A stretch of 28,924 nt of DNA from Thermoflexales bacterium (GTDB lineage: Bacteria; Chloroflexota; Anaerolineae; Fen-1058): contig JAFGFO010000257.1 in NCBI GenBank assembly GCA_016931085.1, positions 1 to 28,924 on the forward strand. Direction: 5' to 3'. Below, in pieces: positions 7,801 to 16,067 of this stretch. Position 1 is the stretch's first letter. Every line of letters starts with the position of its first letter. The notes under the pieces are model-generated. The model had not been told where the DNA came from and did no database searches. It saw nothing but the letters and a program-made list of their open reading frames with translations. Both the position numbers and the translations under genes were made by a program.

Positions 7801-8732
7801 AAGACTTCCTCGATTTGCCCTGAAATGAACCAATAGCCAAACGCCATCGCGCCGATGCAGCCGGCCAGCATCATTTGGGCCGGTAAGCTGGTGTACGTCT
7901 GCCGCATCAAGGGGTTGAGAAACATCTGGGCAAAGACAAAGATGAACGCGCCCACGATGATCCGAATCGTGCCGTGCGCCCCATCAGCCTTGGCCTGGAT
8001 TTTCTGCCGAACAGACATGATCGCTCCCAGGTTGTTGGCCGCCGACTGAAAGGCGCTGCTAAACTGCGCCCCGCCAGTCTCCTGCAGGCGTCTCAGGATA
8101 AAGAAAAACAGGGCCAGCGAGGGGCTGATGTTCTGGACGCGCGCCTCGGCATCCAAAAGCGCCTGCCGCCCGCGCAAGCGCAAGTCACGCTCCACGCGCT
8201 CTAGCTCCGGAGCCAGGTACCTGTCTCCCGCCGCTCTCAGATTGGTCGAGGTTCTCTCCAAGATCGTGCTCGCATCGGCATTGATCATCGCCAGGGCCGC
8301 CACGTCCGAAAAGACCTTGGCCGTGCTTTTCTCGATAGACGCCTTGACCGAGCCAACTTGCGCATCGAGCAGCAGTCCCACGCCAAACCAGATTACCCCC
8401 CCAAGCGCAGCCAGCACTACCAGCGGCAGCCCAAACACCAAGGCAATACCCGCACCGGCTATGGCCAACACAATTCTGATCATGCCAATCGTCCTGACTT
8501 CTTCGCCCACTTGCACCCGGATGTGCAGCCGGCGCAGCAGCAGTGACGCCTTGAACTCTTGCGTTCCAAACTCGTACTCGGTCTGATCTTGCGCCTGGGA
8601 TGGCGCCGCCAAGGCATTCGACAAACGCCTGGAAACAGACGAGGCCGACACAGGCAACTGCCGCGCCACCATGACCAAAAAGGCCGCGACCGTCGCAGCC
8701 GCCAACAATGCAATCGTCACCGGATTTGCCAT
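7797..8732 (-). CDS. tadB: TadB-like inner-membrane platform protein (T2SSF domain)
   Basis: A 311-residue membrane protein of the Tad/type II platform family. It has an N-terminal membrane helix (5-23), a central pair (about 82-122), a cytoplasmic T2SSF helical domain (about 130-250, with AALAMINADASTILERTS) and C-terminal membrane segments (255-305). It would pair with TadC and transmit motion from the TadA ATPase. The start at 8732 lies 43 bases after the tadA stop with AAAGGGA upstream. The T2SSF consensus is weaker than in TadC, which is usual for TadB. It ends in a GTGA overlap with the 39-residue ORF. Confidence 0.85.
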   Translation of the reverse strand: MANPVTIALLAAATVAAFLVMVARQLPVSASSVSRRLSNALAAPSQAQDQTEYEFGTQEFKASLLLRRLHIRVQVGEEVRTIGMIRIVLAIAGAGIALVFGLPLVVLAALGGVIWFGVGLLLDAQVGSVKASIEKSTAKVFSDVAALAMINADASTILERTSTNLRAAGDRYLAPELERVERDLRLRGRQALLDAEARVQNISPSLALFFFILRRLQETGGAQFSSAFQSAANNLGAIMSVRQKIQAKADGAHGTIRIIVGAFIFVFAQMFLNPLMRQTYTSLPAQMMLAGCIGAMAFGYWFISGQIEEVL

Positions 8733-8775
8733 CTTTCACCATCCCTTTCCGCTGACATGATCGCCAGCGACCATG

Positions 8776-10119
8776 TCAGCCCCCAGCTCGTAAGCGGGTG
8801 ATTTCCCCCACCTGCTCGTGATCGGCATTGAAAATGGGCGTGAACTGCACGTCGCCGCTCTTGAGCGCCTGCTCGACCTGCCAGATGCCGCTCACCCGCC
8901 GGATGGTGCGCACGCTCCCACCGGCGGCGCGAATACCATCCGCCGCGTGGATATCCACCGGCCGGCTGTTTTGGTCCACCGTCGCAAAGTTGATCTGGAC
9001 GTAAATGTCCACCGCCGAAGCAAAAAACGCCTTGGCCGCCTCGATGCGCACACCGGCGTCGGAAAACATGATGACGCTCAGACGATGGACTGCCGCCAGC
9101 GGGTCTTCGGCGTGAAAGGTAGACAGGCCCGGATGGTCAGACATCTGGGCGCGGAACAGCGCCAGCGCCGCGTCACCCTTGCGAACCTCGCCCACGATCA
9201 GCCGGTCGGGCGACATTCTCATCGCGTCGTTCACAGCGTCCGAGACGGTGTACGACGGAATGGGCGAGCCGGGCGGCGCGTACCTGGCCTCCAACGTCAC
9301 CACGTGTGGCTTGTTCAGGAAAATCTCTTCCGGATCCTCGATCTTGACGATACGCTCGGTATCCGGAATGGACGAGCACATGGCCGACAGCAGCGTGGTT
9401 TTGCCGGTGCCCGTGCCGCCCGCAATGAGTATTCGCAACTTGCGGTGCACAGCATCGGCCATCAGCGTCATCATGTCGCGTGTGGCACTGCCCCACTCGA
9501 CGATCATGTCGGGCGTGACGGCCCTGGTCTCGAACAGACGAACGGACAACGCAGGAAAGCCCACACCCGGCGCGATAGCCGAATGAACCACTTTGACGCG
9601 CCCGCCGGCAGGATTGTCCGAGGTCTTGGGCAAGCGAGCGTCCACCGAGGGCGTAGCCTCAGTAAGAGCTTTGTTTTGAGCACCCAGCAGCTTGTCCACA
9701 ACCCGGATGACCTCCTCGTACTGCGGCTGGATGTCGCTCGGCTCAAAGTGCTCGCCGCCCTTGCGCTTGATGTACAGTTTGCCGCTCGGAAGGAGCGCGA
9801 TCTCGACAATGTCCGAACGTACAGGCGGGAGCAGCCGGTCGAGAAAGCCCATGCCGACGACCAGCGAAAAGATTTCCTCCACGATGCTGCCAACCATCGT
9901 GGTCGTGAACGCCATCGCGCCACGCCGGCGAGCAGACTCTGAGACCAAGGTCGAGATGCGCTCCCGAATCTGAGCGTGCTTGTCCCGGTTGCGCAACTCT
10001 TTGCCAAACTCGCGCGAGATCTGCTCCGAGACCTCGTCGACAACCGCCTCGCGCTCGGCCCGCAGCGTCTGGTCAGACTGCTGCGAATTGGCATATCGAC
10101 TGAGTGTGTTGCTGTTCAT
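8776..10119 (-). CDS. tadA: CpaF/TadA secretion-motor ATPase
   Basis: Cytoplasmic hexameric ATPase of the VirB11/GspE superfamily that powers Tad filament or secretion machines. It is 447 residues long, normal for CpaF. The motifs are complete: Walker A GGTGTGKTT (234-242, Lys240), Asp box IEDPEEIF (260-267), Walker B-like RLIVGEVR (306-313) and His box GLSTFHAEDP (331-340). The N-terminal 80 residues are a charged helical region. The ATG at 10119 has GAAGGG upstream and follows the preceding stop by 3 bases. TadB and TadC follow directly. VirB11 of conjugation systems belongs to the same superfamily, so a role beside the VirB4-like ATPase of this window is conceivable. Confidence 0.95.
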   Translation of the reverse strand: MNSNTLSRYANSQQSDQTLRAEREAVVDEVSEQISREFGKELRNRDKHAQIRERISTLVSESARRRGAMAFTTTMVGSIVEEIFSLVVGMGFLDRLLPPVRSDIVEIALLPSGKLYIKRKGGEHFEPSDIQPQYEEVIRVVDKLLGAQNKALTEATPSVDARLPKTSDNPAGGRVKVVHSAIAPGVGFPALSVRLFETRAVTPDMIVEWGSATRDMMTLMADAVHRKLRILIAGGTGTGKTTLLSAMCSSIPDTERIVKIEDPEEIFLNKPHVVTLEARYAPPGSPIPSYTVSDAVNDAMRMSPDRLIVGEVRKGDAALALFRAQMSDHPGLSTFHAEDPLAAVHRLSVIMFSDAGVRIEAAKAFFASAVDIYVQINFATVDQNSRPVDIHAADGIRAAGGSVRTIRRVSGIWQVEQALKSGDVQFTPIFNADHEQVGEITRLRAGG

Positions 10120-10122
10120 CGC

Positions 10123-11313
10123 TTACCCTTCGGGTCCGGTAATAGCTGGTTGCTTGCGACTCCTTCTCTGCCTGGGTTTGGAAGTAACATCTGGGACAGA
10201 CAAGACGCTGGCAGGACCGGAAGTAGGCGCAGCCGGTACAGTACGCCGGCTTACCATCACGAGCCCAACTACCACCAGCAAGAGCACACCGGCGACGAGC
10301 GGTAAGACGGCCCGTGCCTTCCGAGCTGCCGCGCTCCAAGACGTGGATGCAAGTCCCACCGGCGGCAGATCGAGCGTTTGCCCAGGATCAAGCGTCACCG
10401 TCCAGGCTTGGGGCGTGGTCGTCTGATACCCTTTCAAGTCATTGGCCTTGAGGGTATAGACGCCCGGCCCTAGTCCCGCAAAGCAAGCCGGGCTGTGGCT
10501 CTCGGTTTCCCGCGCCTGGCCCTGCGCATCAACAAGTGTGAACAGCACACCCTTGACCGAACCCTCGCGATCGTCACGCGCACCGTTGGCGTTGGCGTCG
10601 TCGAACGCCCACGTGCACACACTGCCCAACGTAGTGTCTACCTGTGTGTCGACCAACGCTTCACCCTGGGCTACACCCTGAGCGTAGTCGAAGGACTGTC
10701 GAAGGGCAGGCGGGTCGAGCACGACCACGTCGTCCAAGAAAAGCGCATTCTTGTAAAACGCATATTGCGGCTCGCCCATGATGCAGATCGTCACCTTGCG
10801 CGCGTTGGCCTTGACCTTGAGCGAGGTCAGGGTCGACTGCTCCATGTGCCCCACGTAAACCGGATCACCCCACGCCGCGCCCGCGCAGCCATCGCCACCC
10901 TTGGGATCGAGGCCCAGCCGCACGCCGATCCAGTCGCGTTCGCCACCACCGCTGTCCGTGAAGGCCGAGGCGCGAACCGTGAACCAGACCTCGGCCCCAG
11001 GCTGGATAGAAACCTGCTGGTAGATGCCAGCCCGCCACTTGGTAAATTCGTAATTGTCGATCTGGAGCGTGGCGCCGTTGATATTGCGCGCCTGGTCGTC
11101 GGCGATCTTGAACACCGGCGGCCAATATGAGGTGTATGGGTCGTTCGTCTTTTGATCCAGGGCAAAAGTCTGCCACCCGGCCAGGCCCTGGTCAAAACCG
11201 CCATTTTGATTAGGCACGATGAACGTCTGCGCCGAAACAGCCGGCGCGACGACGGCCGCCAGCAACAAGCAAACCGTCAAGGCTACTGCGATACGATTCG
11301 TTTTCGTGTACAT
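10123..11313 (-). CDS. Secreted, membrane-anchored surface protein with SdrB-like domain
   Basis: A 396-residue predicted surface protein. It has a signal peptide (1-28, cut after VSA), a region of about 170 residues that looks like a beta-sandwich carbohydrate-binding module (GGFDQGLAGWQTF at 38-50 and onward), a Cys-containing SdrD_B-like domain (about 233-317; FDDANANGARDDREG at 237-251), a membrane anchor (335-354) and a basic cytoplasmic tail (RQRRSRKQP). This topology puts the bulk outside the cell. CAAGGAGATGAAAAG precedes the ATG at 11313. It sits between the cpaE-like and tadA genes, where Tad loci carry secretin or lipoprotein genes in diderms, so it may be the external base or adhesin of this machine. 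Function is otherwise unknown. Confidence 0.8.
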   Translation of the reverse strand: MYTKTNRIAVALTVCLLLAAVVAPAVSAQTFIVPNQNGGFDQGLAGWQTFALDQKTNDPYTSYWPPVFKIADDQARNINGATLQIDNYEFTKWRAGIYQQVSIQPGAEVWFTVRASAFTDSGGGERDWIGVRLGLDPKGGDGCAGAAWGDPVYVGHMEQSTLTSLKVKANARKVTICIMGEPQYAFYKNALFLDDVVVLDPPALRQSFDYAQGVAQGEALVDTQVDTTLGSVCTWAFDDANANGARDDREGSVKGVLFTLVDAQGQARETESHSPACFAGLGPGVYTLKANDLKGYQTTTPQAWTVTLDPGQTLDLPPVGLASTSWSAAARKARAVLPLVAGVLLLVVVGLVMVSRRTVPAAPTSGPASVLSVPDVTSKPRQRRSRKQPAITGPEG

Positions 11314-11334
11314 CTTTTCATCTCCTTGTATGCT

Positions 11335-12633
11335 TTATCTTTTCACACCGAACACAAAATCGGTGAGCTGTTTCAGCCCCGTCTGCGCGGGTTGAGCCAG
11401 GGGCGTGGTCGTGACGCCAGGAAACAGGGTGTTCGCCAGCGAGCGGATACCTTTGGCAAAGCCATCCAGCTCCTGCGTGGGCAATTGCCCCTTGTTTTGC
11501 GCCAGGCGCACACATTTGTCCAGCGGCAGCAATGCAATCGCCGGCGGGAACGGGCGCTGCAAAAAGTCTTGCGCCGCGCGCTGAAAGTCGCGGGGTAACA
11601 GGTTATCGTCCGGCGAGGTCTCGTTCATAACCAGGTGGATGGACTCGGGCGGGATGCGATGCTGCCCGGCCAGCGTCTCGGTCAGCGTGCGGTACAAGTC
11701 CACCGTCCGCACCTGGTCGATAAACGACGGCTGGGCAACCAACAAGACCATGTTGGCCGCGATCAGCGGCTGAATAGCCCACTCGGTGCGCTCGGCCGGC
11801 AGGTCGAGCAACACAGCCGCGTACCCATCGCCGGCGGCCGTCACGACAAGACTGCGAATGCTGCCCGGGTCTTCGGGTGGCTTGCGGGCGATCTCTTCGG
11901 CCCGCAGCGCGTCATTGGGCGAGAGCACCACGTCGAGATTGCCCTTGCGCAAGATGCTCGACCGAAAGCCCTCCAAACCCGGATGCTGAAAGAACGTCAT
12001 CGAGGTGCGCTCGGCCTTGAGGTCCAGGTACACAGCCATCGCGTCAGGCACGTCCAAGCCTATACAAATCGTGCGAATGCCCCGATGAGCCAGCTCGTAC
12101 CCCAAGTTCGAGACCAGGGTGGATTTCCCTGCCCCACCCTTGCCCCACACGGCAACGATGCGCGTGCCCACCACGGTCATCCCACGCGGGCCACCTGAAG
12201 CGGCAAGCGCGCGATCCGGCTCGGTATACAGCCGCAAAGCGCGCTCCGAGACAGCCGTCGTCTTGACCCGCTCGGCGACCTCGACAAAGTTGACGTGCGG
12301 GCCAAGGAACACGTCGCGCACGGGCGGACAGGCCCGAATCCTCCCCTCGACCTGGGCCCAGGCCTGCGGCAAGATCACCAACACCGGCACGGGCATCTTT
12401 TGCAGCCACTTGACCAGTTGATCGTGATTCGGCGCAACGTCGGCCTCCATGAGCAAAATCTCGCTCCCGTCGTTGGGAAAGTGGGTCGTCAGCGCATTCC
12501 AATCCGACGACATGCCGACGACGTGAAACCTGTTGTTGGTCGAAAACCCCTGGGTGTACATCTGCAAGGTGCGTTCCAGCACCGTCCCGGCCAGGTGCAC
12601 GTACACCTTGCGTTCTTCGTCTATGGTTTTCAT
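11335..12633 (-). CDS. cpaE: CpaE/TadZ-like MinD-family ATPase
   Basis: A 432-residue protein with a degenerate receiver-like N-terminal half (about 35-130) and a P-loop ATPase of the ParA/MinD type (about 155-425). The deviant Walker A is GKGGAGKST (164-172) with its signature Lys165, and it is followed by SNLGYELAHRGIRTICIGLD. TadZ/CpaE proteins set the cellular position of Tad machines. The start at 12633 has GGGAGGG six bases upstream and follows the cpaB stop by 3 bases. The receiver half lacks a clear phospho-Asp, as in other CpaE proteins. Position between cpaB and tadA is standard. Confidence 0.9.
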   Translation of the reverse strand: MKTIDEERKVYVHLAGTVLERTLQMYTQGFSTNNRFHVVGMSSDWNALTTHFPNDGSEILLMEADVAPNHDQLVKWLQKMPVPVLVILPQAWAQVEGRIRACPPVRDVFLGPHVNFVEVAERVKTTAVSERALRLYTEPDRALAASGGPRGMTVVGTRIVAVWGKGGAGKSTLVSNLGYELAHRGIRTICIGLDVPDAMAVYLDLKAERTSMTFFQHPGLEGFRSSILRKGNLDVVLSPNDALRAEEIARKPPEDPGSIRSLVVTAAGDGYAAVLLDLPAERTEWAIQPLIAANMVLLVAQPSFIDQVRTVDLYRTLTETLAGQHRIPPESIHLVMNETSPDDNLLPRDFQRAAQDFLQRPFPPAIALLPLDKCVRLAQNKGQLPTQELDGFAKGIRSLANTLFPGVTTTPLAQPAQTGLKQLTDFVFGVKR

Positions 12634-12636
12634 CAG

Positions 12637-13464
12637 CTACCCTCCCGCCGTGTACGCAGCCGGCGTGGGCTGCGGCGTCGGCGTGGGGCCGGGGAACAAC
12701 TCTTTGAGGCTTGCGCCGGGCGTGTCAGGCGACAGGGCACCCTTGGGCTCCAACGCCAGGTGAATGGTCGCGTTGTTGTTCAGCAGTGGCAGGACCTCGA
12801 CCGGCGAGGCAAACACCTGCACCGGAGTCGTCCCCGACAAGCCCACGGTGATGCTGATTGGCTGAACCGGCGTCTCTAGCACCACCACACCCTGCTGCGG
12901 GCGCTGCTGCCCACTGCTCGAGCTGCTTCCCACGCTGTCGACGCCGCCGCCGGCACTGCCGCCAGCCTCTACCGGCTCGATGTAGCGAAAGTCGTGCGGC
13001 ACCAGCATGACCTCCATGTTGGTCAACAGCAGGTGAGCCTGCGGGCCGGATTCAGTGGCAAAAATACCGACGACGCTCACCGAGTCGCCCGGACGCAGCG
13101 TGCCCAACAGTCCCTTGTCGTCCGTGACCTTGATGGCCACAGCCCGATACCCACTCTCCAGCATCGGCACGAGCGGATTGTCCGCGCCGGCCAGGGCGGC
13201 CGCTGTGAGCTGGTCACCAGGCAAGCGAGTCTGTCCCAAGCGCTTGCCGACAACTTGCTCAACTTTGGTGAACGCGCCCTCCGTCACCGCGCTGGCGTGG
13301 ATGCTCTTGAGCGCCACGTCGTTCGAGCTCACTATTTGCCCGCCAGAAATCGGGCGGGAGACTACCACGACTTGTTTTCGATTTGCCAGGCTGCCCAGGA
13401 AACTCAAGGTCAATACCCCGGTCAGACCGGCCAGAACGATAACGATGATCCAACGTCTAAGCAT
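12637..13464 (-). CDS. cpaB: CpaB/RcpC-like Tad assembly protein
   Basis: A 275-residue protein with an N-terminal membrane anchor (5-25), a SAF domain (about 33-92; VSRPISGGQIVSSNDV at 35-50) and an RcpC/CpaB domain (about 103-240; GTLRPGDSVSVVG at 121-133). It has a Ser/Gly-rich insert (168-186) and ends in a Pro/Thr tail. CpaB proteins lie outside the membrane and in diderms stabilise the secretin; no secretin is encoded here. The ATG at 13464 has GGAGG seven bases upstream. The longer in-frame start at 13533 would overlap the preceding gene and adds non-membrane sequence before the anchor, so I reject it. Confidence 0.9.
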   Translation of the reverse strand: MLRRWIIVIVLAGLTGVLTLSFLGSLANRKQVVVVSRPISGGQIVSSNDVALKSIHASAVTEGAFTKVEQVVGKRLGQTRLPGDQLTAAALAGADNPLVPMLESGYRAVAIKVTDDKGLLGTLRPGDSVSVVGIFATESGPQAHLLLTNMEVMLVPHDFRYIEPVEAGGSAGGGVDSVGSSSSSGQQRPQQGVVVLETPVQPISITVGLSGTTPVQVFASPVEVLPLLNNNATIHLALEPKGALSPDTPGASLKELFPGPTPTPQPTPAAYTAGG

Positions 13465-13498
13465 TTTCCTACCTCCGCATTTATTTACTCGATCTCGA

Positions 13499-14269
13499 CT
13501 ATTGCTTGGGGGCCTCGTCGTACCCAACCCCATACGTCACTGCTGGCTTGGGAAGGTGCACGTAGAAATCCCTGTTTTCGCCTGCCGCCACCGTACCCAC
13601 ATAGACCGTCTCGCACAACACCGGCAACCCCCAATCGTCCAGGCCCCACGCGACGGCAGAAACGCCTTTCGCCACGTCTTGCACGTCAGCGCTGGTGTTG
13701 GAGATCACGCCAACCAGCCTCCAATAACCGGACTGGCGGGTGACCGTGATGGTCCTGGCGGATAGGGGGGGATAAGAGTGCGAGGGCAGGTCATAAGTGA
13801 CGTTCACGGTGTACGTGACGATCGGATAGTAGCTGACCGCCTTGAAACACGACTGCGCGCCCGTATCCATCCAGGCGGCGGGCACTCGGACCACCGAGGT
13901 CTCGGTCCTGGTGATGTCGCCGATCTGAACCACCATCGCCACGTTGGCATACGGATTCTCAACCGGGGCAGCCAGGTTTTCGACCAGGCCGTAAACCGTC
14001 CACATCCATCCCTCGTCATGAACGGCAGTAGACCACTGCACGTCCCAGCGGGGACCGGACAGGATAAGGGGCAGATAGAAATGGTAGACTATGGGCGTCC
14101 TGGTCGGTTCGGGTGTAGGGAGACTGGGGGTCGGCTCGGGCGTGAACGGATAGGGTGTGAGCGGGGGACGCAAGAGCAGCCGATCCGCCGGCGCATCTCC
14201 CGCACCGGCAGCCACGACGCCGCTAACCAACACCACTAGAACGATAACGGCACACATGACATATTTCAC
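13499..14269 (-). CDS. Secreted protein with Chloroflexi-type YLPLIL motif
   Basis: A 256-residue exported protein: hydrophobic signal or anchor (1-23), a Pro/Thr linker with repeated TPEPT (36-58), HFYLPLIL (63-70), then a beta-rich domain (about 72-256) resembling FxLYD-like extracellular domains (YGLVENLAAPVENPYANV, RLVGVISNTSADVQDV). The YLPLIL segment after a Pro/Thr linker recurs in Chloroflexi surface proteins. The start is GTG 14269 with a near-perfect ribosome site GGAGGTGA (14280-14273). It is the first gene after hairpin H1 and opens the Tad block. Its precise role is unknown. Confidence 0.8.
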   Translation of the reverse strand: MKYVMCAVIVLVVLVSGVVAAGAGDAPADRLLLRPPLTPYPFTPEPTPSLPTPEPTRTPIVYHFYLPLILSGPRWDVQWSTAVHDEGWMWTVYGLVENLAAPVENPYANVAMVVQIGDITRTETSVVRVPAAWMDTGAQSCFKAVSYYPIVTYTVNVTYDLPSHSYPPLSARTITVTRQSGYWRLVGVISNTSADVQDVAKGVSAVAWGLDDWGLPVLCETVYVGTVAAGENRDFYVHLPKPAVTYGVGYDEAPKQ

Positions 14270-14283
14270 AAATCACCTCCAAC

Positions 14284-14325
14284 AAAAAAAGGCGCTCTCC
14301 CTGCCTCATTCGCAGATCGAGCGCC
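14284..14325 (-). terminator. Hairpin H1: terminator-like stem-loop just upstream of the Tad block
   Basis: On the minus strand GGCGCTC (14325-14319) pairs with GAGCGCC (14297-14291), with an inner 5-bp stem (TCTGC / GCAGG, one G-U) and a 7-base loop GAATGAG. It is followed directly by a run of seven Ts (14290-14284). This is a standard intrinsic terminator, but it ends only 15 bases before the GTG at 14269 and 4 bases before its ribosome site. Any promoter for the Tad block must therefore lie upstream of it. It strongly resembles hairpin H2 at 20668-20713. Confidence 0.8.
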
Positions 14326-14358
14326 CTGGCGCGAATTATTCTGTCGTCGTCCGGATGG

Positions 14359-14580
14359 TCAGGGTGCCACGGTGTTTGTCACAGCCAACTGGCTCTCGAC
14401 CGTGGCGTGCCAACCTTCCGTCGCCGTGGGCAGCGCGGTCCACGTCGCCGCCGCCTGCCCCACCGGCTCGGCCGGCGGATTGGGCGGGGTCAGGAACATT
14501 GCGACAAGCAAAGCCAGGATGACCAGCGCCAGGCACGCAAGCACTACCCACAACTGCCTTTCCGAGAATTTCAAGTTCAT
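14359..14580 (-). CDS. Small single-pass membrane protein (73 aa)
   Basis: A bitopic protein from ATG 14580: short polar N-terminus (MNLKFSERQ), one membrane segment (about 10-31, LWVVLACLALVILALLVAMF), a PPNPPAEP hinge and an extracellular-looking Ala/Thr-rich tail. The start lies 2 bases after the peptidase stop; GGAGG is present but rather far upstream (about 12 bases). An in-frame start at 14616 would overlap the peptidase gene. The family is not recognised. It is the last gene before hairpin H1. Confidence 0.6.
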   Translation of the reverse strand: MNLKFSERQLWVVLACLALVILALLVAMFLTPPNPPAEPVGQAAATWTALPTATEGWHATVESQLAVTNTVAP

Positions 14581-14582
14581 CT

Positions 14583-15254
14583 TCACGATTTGCCTCCTTC
14601 GTCTAACAAATACCAAGCCGGGTCAACTGCCCGATTGCCTTCTCTGACCTCAAAATGCAGATGCCACCCGTTCGCGTTGCCACTGCCGCCCATCACGCCC
14701 ACCTGGTCGCCGGGGTAAACCACTTGCTTGGGCTTGACCACGATGTATTGAAGATGCGCGTACCAGGTCTGCACGCCGCCGTCGTGATCCAGGATAACCA
14801 GGTAGCCATAGCCGTTATCGTCCCAATCGGCAAAGGCAACCGTGCCGGTGGCCACCGCGGTTATCGCGTACCCCAACTGGCCACCCATGTCCCAGGCCGG
14901 GTGCTCGGCTGAAAACGTCCGCACCAATTTGCTGTTGCGAATCGGCCACTTCCAATACGCCTTGCGCGGTATGGGAGTGGCAGTCGGTGTGATCGTTGCC
15001 GTGGTAGTCACCGTCGCCGGCGGCATCGCCAATGATACTGTCGGGGATATGAACGGCGTAGGCAGCACAGTAGGCGCAGGCGTGACAGTGGGGATGCGGG
15101 GCATTGGCGGCTCGGCCGTTTCCAGCGCGGCCGCCGGCCCGGCGATGGTAATCGCCACGTAGGCCAGGCTCACCGCCAACAACAGCGCGATACCCACCAC
15201 CAACAAGCGAAATGTGCCCTTGTGGGCTTGTAGATTTAAAAACCACGTGTTCAT
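14583..15254 (-). CDS. Membrane-anchored M23 (LytM/lysostaphin-like) peptidase
   Basis: A 223-residue zinc endopeptidase predicted to cut peptidoglycan cross-bridges outside the cell. It has an N-terminal membrane anchor (15-38), a Thr/Pro linker (50-96), then the M23 domain. Residues matching the family are His118 and Asp122 (EHPAWDMGG), His167 (WYAHL) and His198/His200 (GWHLHFEV); His118, Asp122 and His200 would bind zinc. The first motif is HxxxD as in active enzymes, so activity is likely. The ATG at 15254 has GGAG six bases upstream. Next to a VirB4-like gene, a wall hydrolase recalls the VirB1 or CwlT role of opening the wall for a transfer machine. Confidence 0.88.
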   Translation of the reverse strand: MNTWFLNLQAHKGTFRLLVVGIALLLAVSLAYVAITIAGPAAALETAEPPMPRIPTVTPAPTVLPTPFISPTVSLAMPPATVTTTATITPTATPIPRKAYWKWPIRNSKLVRTFSAEHPAWDMGGQLGYAITAVATGTVAFADWDDNGYGYLVILDHDGGVQTWYAHLQYIVVKPKQVVYPGDQVGVMGGSGNANGWHLHFEVREGNRAVDPAWYLLDEGGKS

Positions 15255-15282
15255 TGCTCACTCCATTCGTCAAGTCAATCAG

Positions 15283-15546
15283 TCAATCAAAACGCGCGAT
15301 CTCGACAACCAACATCTTGAGATCGCGAATGCGGGTCGGCCCCAGCCCAAGCTCGTCTCGCAGCTCGTTGTGCTTCTCAAGCAAGGACTTGACGCCAACG
15401 TCAAAGAACAGCTCGTCGTCCGTCAAATCCGTCAACCTCGGATCGCTCGCGTGCAAAAGCGCCTTGTCCAAGGGCACGTCCTCGTCGGGATCCACGATGT
15501 AAACTTGCACCATCCGCCTTTTGGATCCGTTCGCTGCCACTAACAT
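15283..15546 (-). CDS. Hypothetical acidic protein (87 aa)
   Basis: Begins at ATG 15546, chosen for the ribosome site GGGAGGT just upstream (spacer AACG); the open frame upstream to 15708 has no comparable site and low-complexity sequence. The product is soluble and acidic, with a beta strand RMVQVYIVDPDEDVP (11-25), helical LTDDELFFDVGVKSLLEKHN (41-60) and a closing strand LKMLVVEIARF (76-86). No family recognised. It precedes the M23 gene by 28 bases and follows a 165-base gap (15547-15711), in which I see one weak stem (AGGCT/AGCCT) but no clear promoter. Confidence 0.6.
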   Translation of the reverse strand: MLVAANGSKRRMVQVYIVDPDEDVPLDKALLHASDPRLTDLTDDELFFDVGVKSLLEKHNELRDELGLGPTRIRDLKMLVVEIARFD

Positions 15547-15711
15547 CGTTACCTCCCTGGGTGTTTGCCTTGTGGAAAAACCTACACACAGGCTTCCATT
15601 AATCGCAGAGCCTGGATACTCGCTGCTCCTCGTTCCGCTCGACGATGTGCCATTGGTGACACAGGCCGTGTTGGGCCTTTCTATATCGAAACCTTCAAAT
15701 ATGTCCATACG

Positions 15712-15909
15712 CTACTTTACCCTCTGCGTCTTGTAATTCTTGAATATCGCCGGCAGATAAACCGTCTTGACCGGCGGCTCAGCCGGCGTGGGCGTATACG
15801 CCGGAACGACCGGCTTGAACGCCAGTTGACCATCGCTCGATTGCCCCCCGCAGGCAGACGCGGCCACGAGCACGATAAGCAGGATAGCCAACGACACCCT
15901 GTGCCTCAT
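15712..15909 (-). CDS. Small putative lipoprotein with VYLPAIF motif (65 aa)
   Basis: A basic start (MRHR), a hydrophobic core (6-19) and a lipobox-like AASAC with Cys20, followed by GGQSSDG, a short Pro/Thr linker (YTPTPAEPP) and VYLPAIFKNYK (50-60), the same type of motif as in the secreted protein at 13499-14269. It is thus probably lipid-anchored outside the membrane. Lipobox position -3 is Ala where Leu is more usual, so processing is likely but not certain. Its ATG overlaps the preceding stop as ATGA, and GGGG lies upstream. The role could resemble the small lipoproteins of conjugation systems, but that is inference. Confidence 0.68.
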   Translation of the reverse strand: MRHRVSLAILLIVLVAASACGGQSSDGQLAFKPVVPAYTPTPAEPPVKTVYLPAIFKNYKTQRVK

Positions 15910-16067
15910 TTTCTACCCCTGACGAGATCGTCCAACTCGGATTCAACCCACTCGCCCACCACCTGGGCTGCCATCAAGACAAATATGAGCGGTACTGTCC
16001 ACAACTGCTCAAAGCTCACACCGGCCGCCTCTGCCTGGCGAACGAGGGTCACGATGATCCGCCCCAT
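15906..16067 (-). CDS. 53-residue single-pass membrane protein
   Basis: The ATG at 16067 overlaps the stop of the giant ATPase gene (TGATG), and the stop overlaps the lipoprotein start (ATGA), so it is translationally coupled on both sides. The product has a short basic N-terminus (MGRIIVTLVRQAEAAG), one membrane helix (about 20-38, EQLWTVPLIFVLMAAQVVG) and an acidic-basic tail. It is similar in size to Flp pilins but lacks the Gly-xxxx-Glu-Tyr processing motif, so I do not call it a pilin. No family recognised. Confidence 0.6.
   Translation of the reverse strand: MGRIIVTLVRQAEAAGVSFEQLWTVPLIFVLMAAQVVGEWVESELDDLVRGRK

Noticed and set aside
8818..9942. Plus-strand open frame of 374 codons opposite tadA
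   Set aside because: Arg/His/Gln-rich composition typical of antisense frames, and tadA on the other strand has all its motifs.
15906..16067. 53-residue membrane protein considered as an Flp pilin
   Set aside because: Size fits, but there is no Gly-xxxx-Glu-Tyr processing site and the membrane segment is in the middle, not directly after a cleavage motif.
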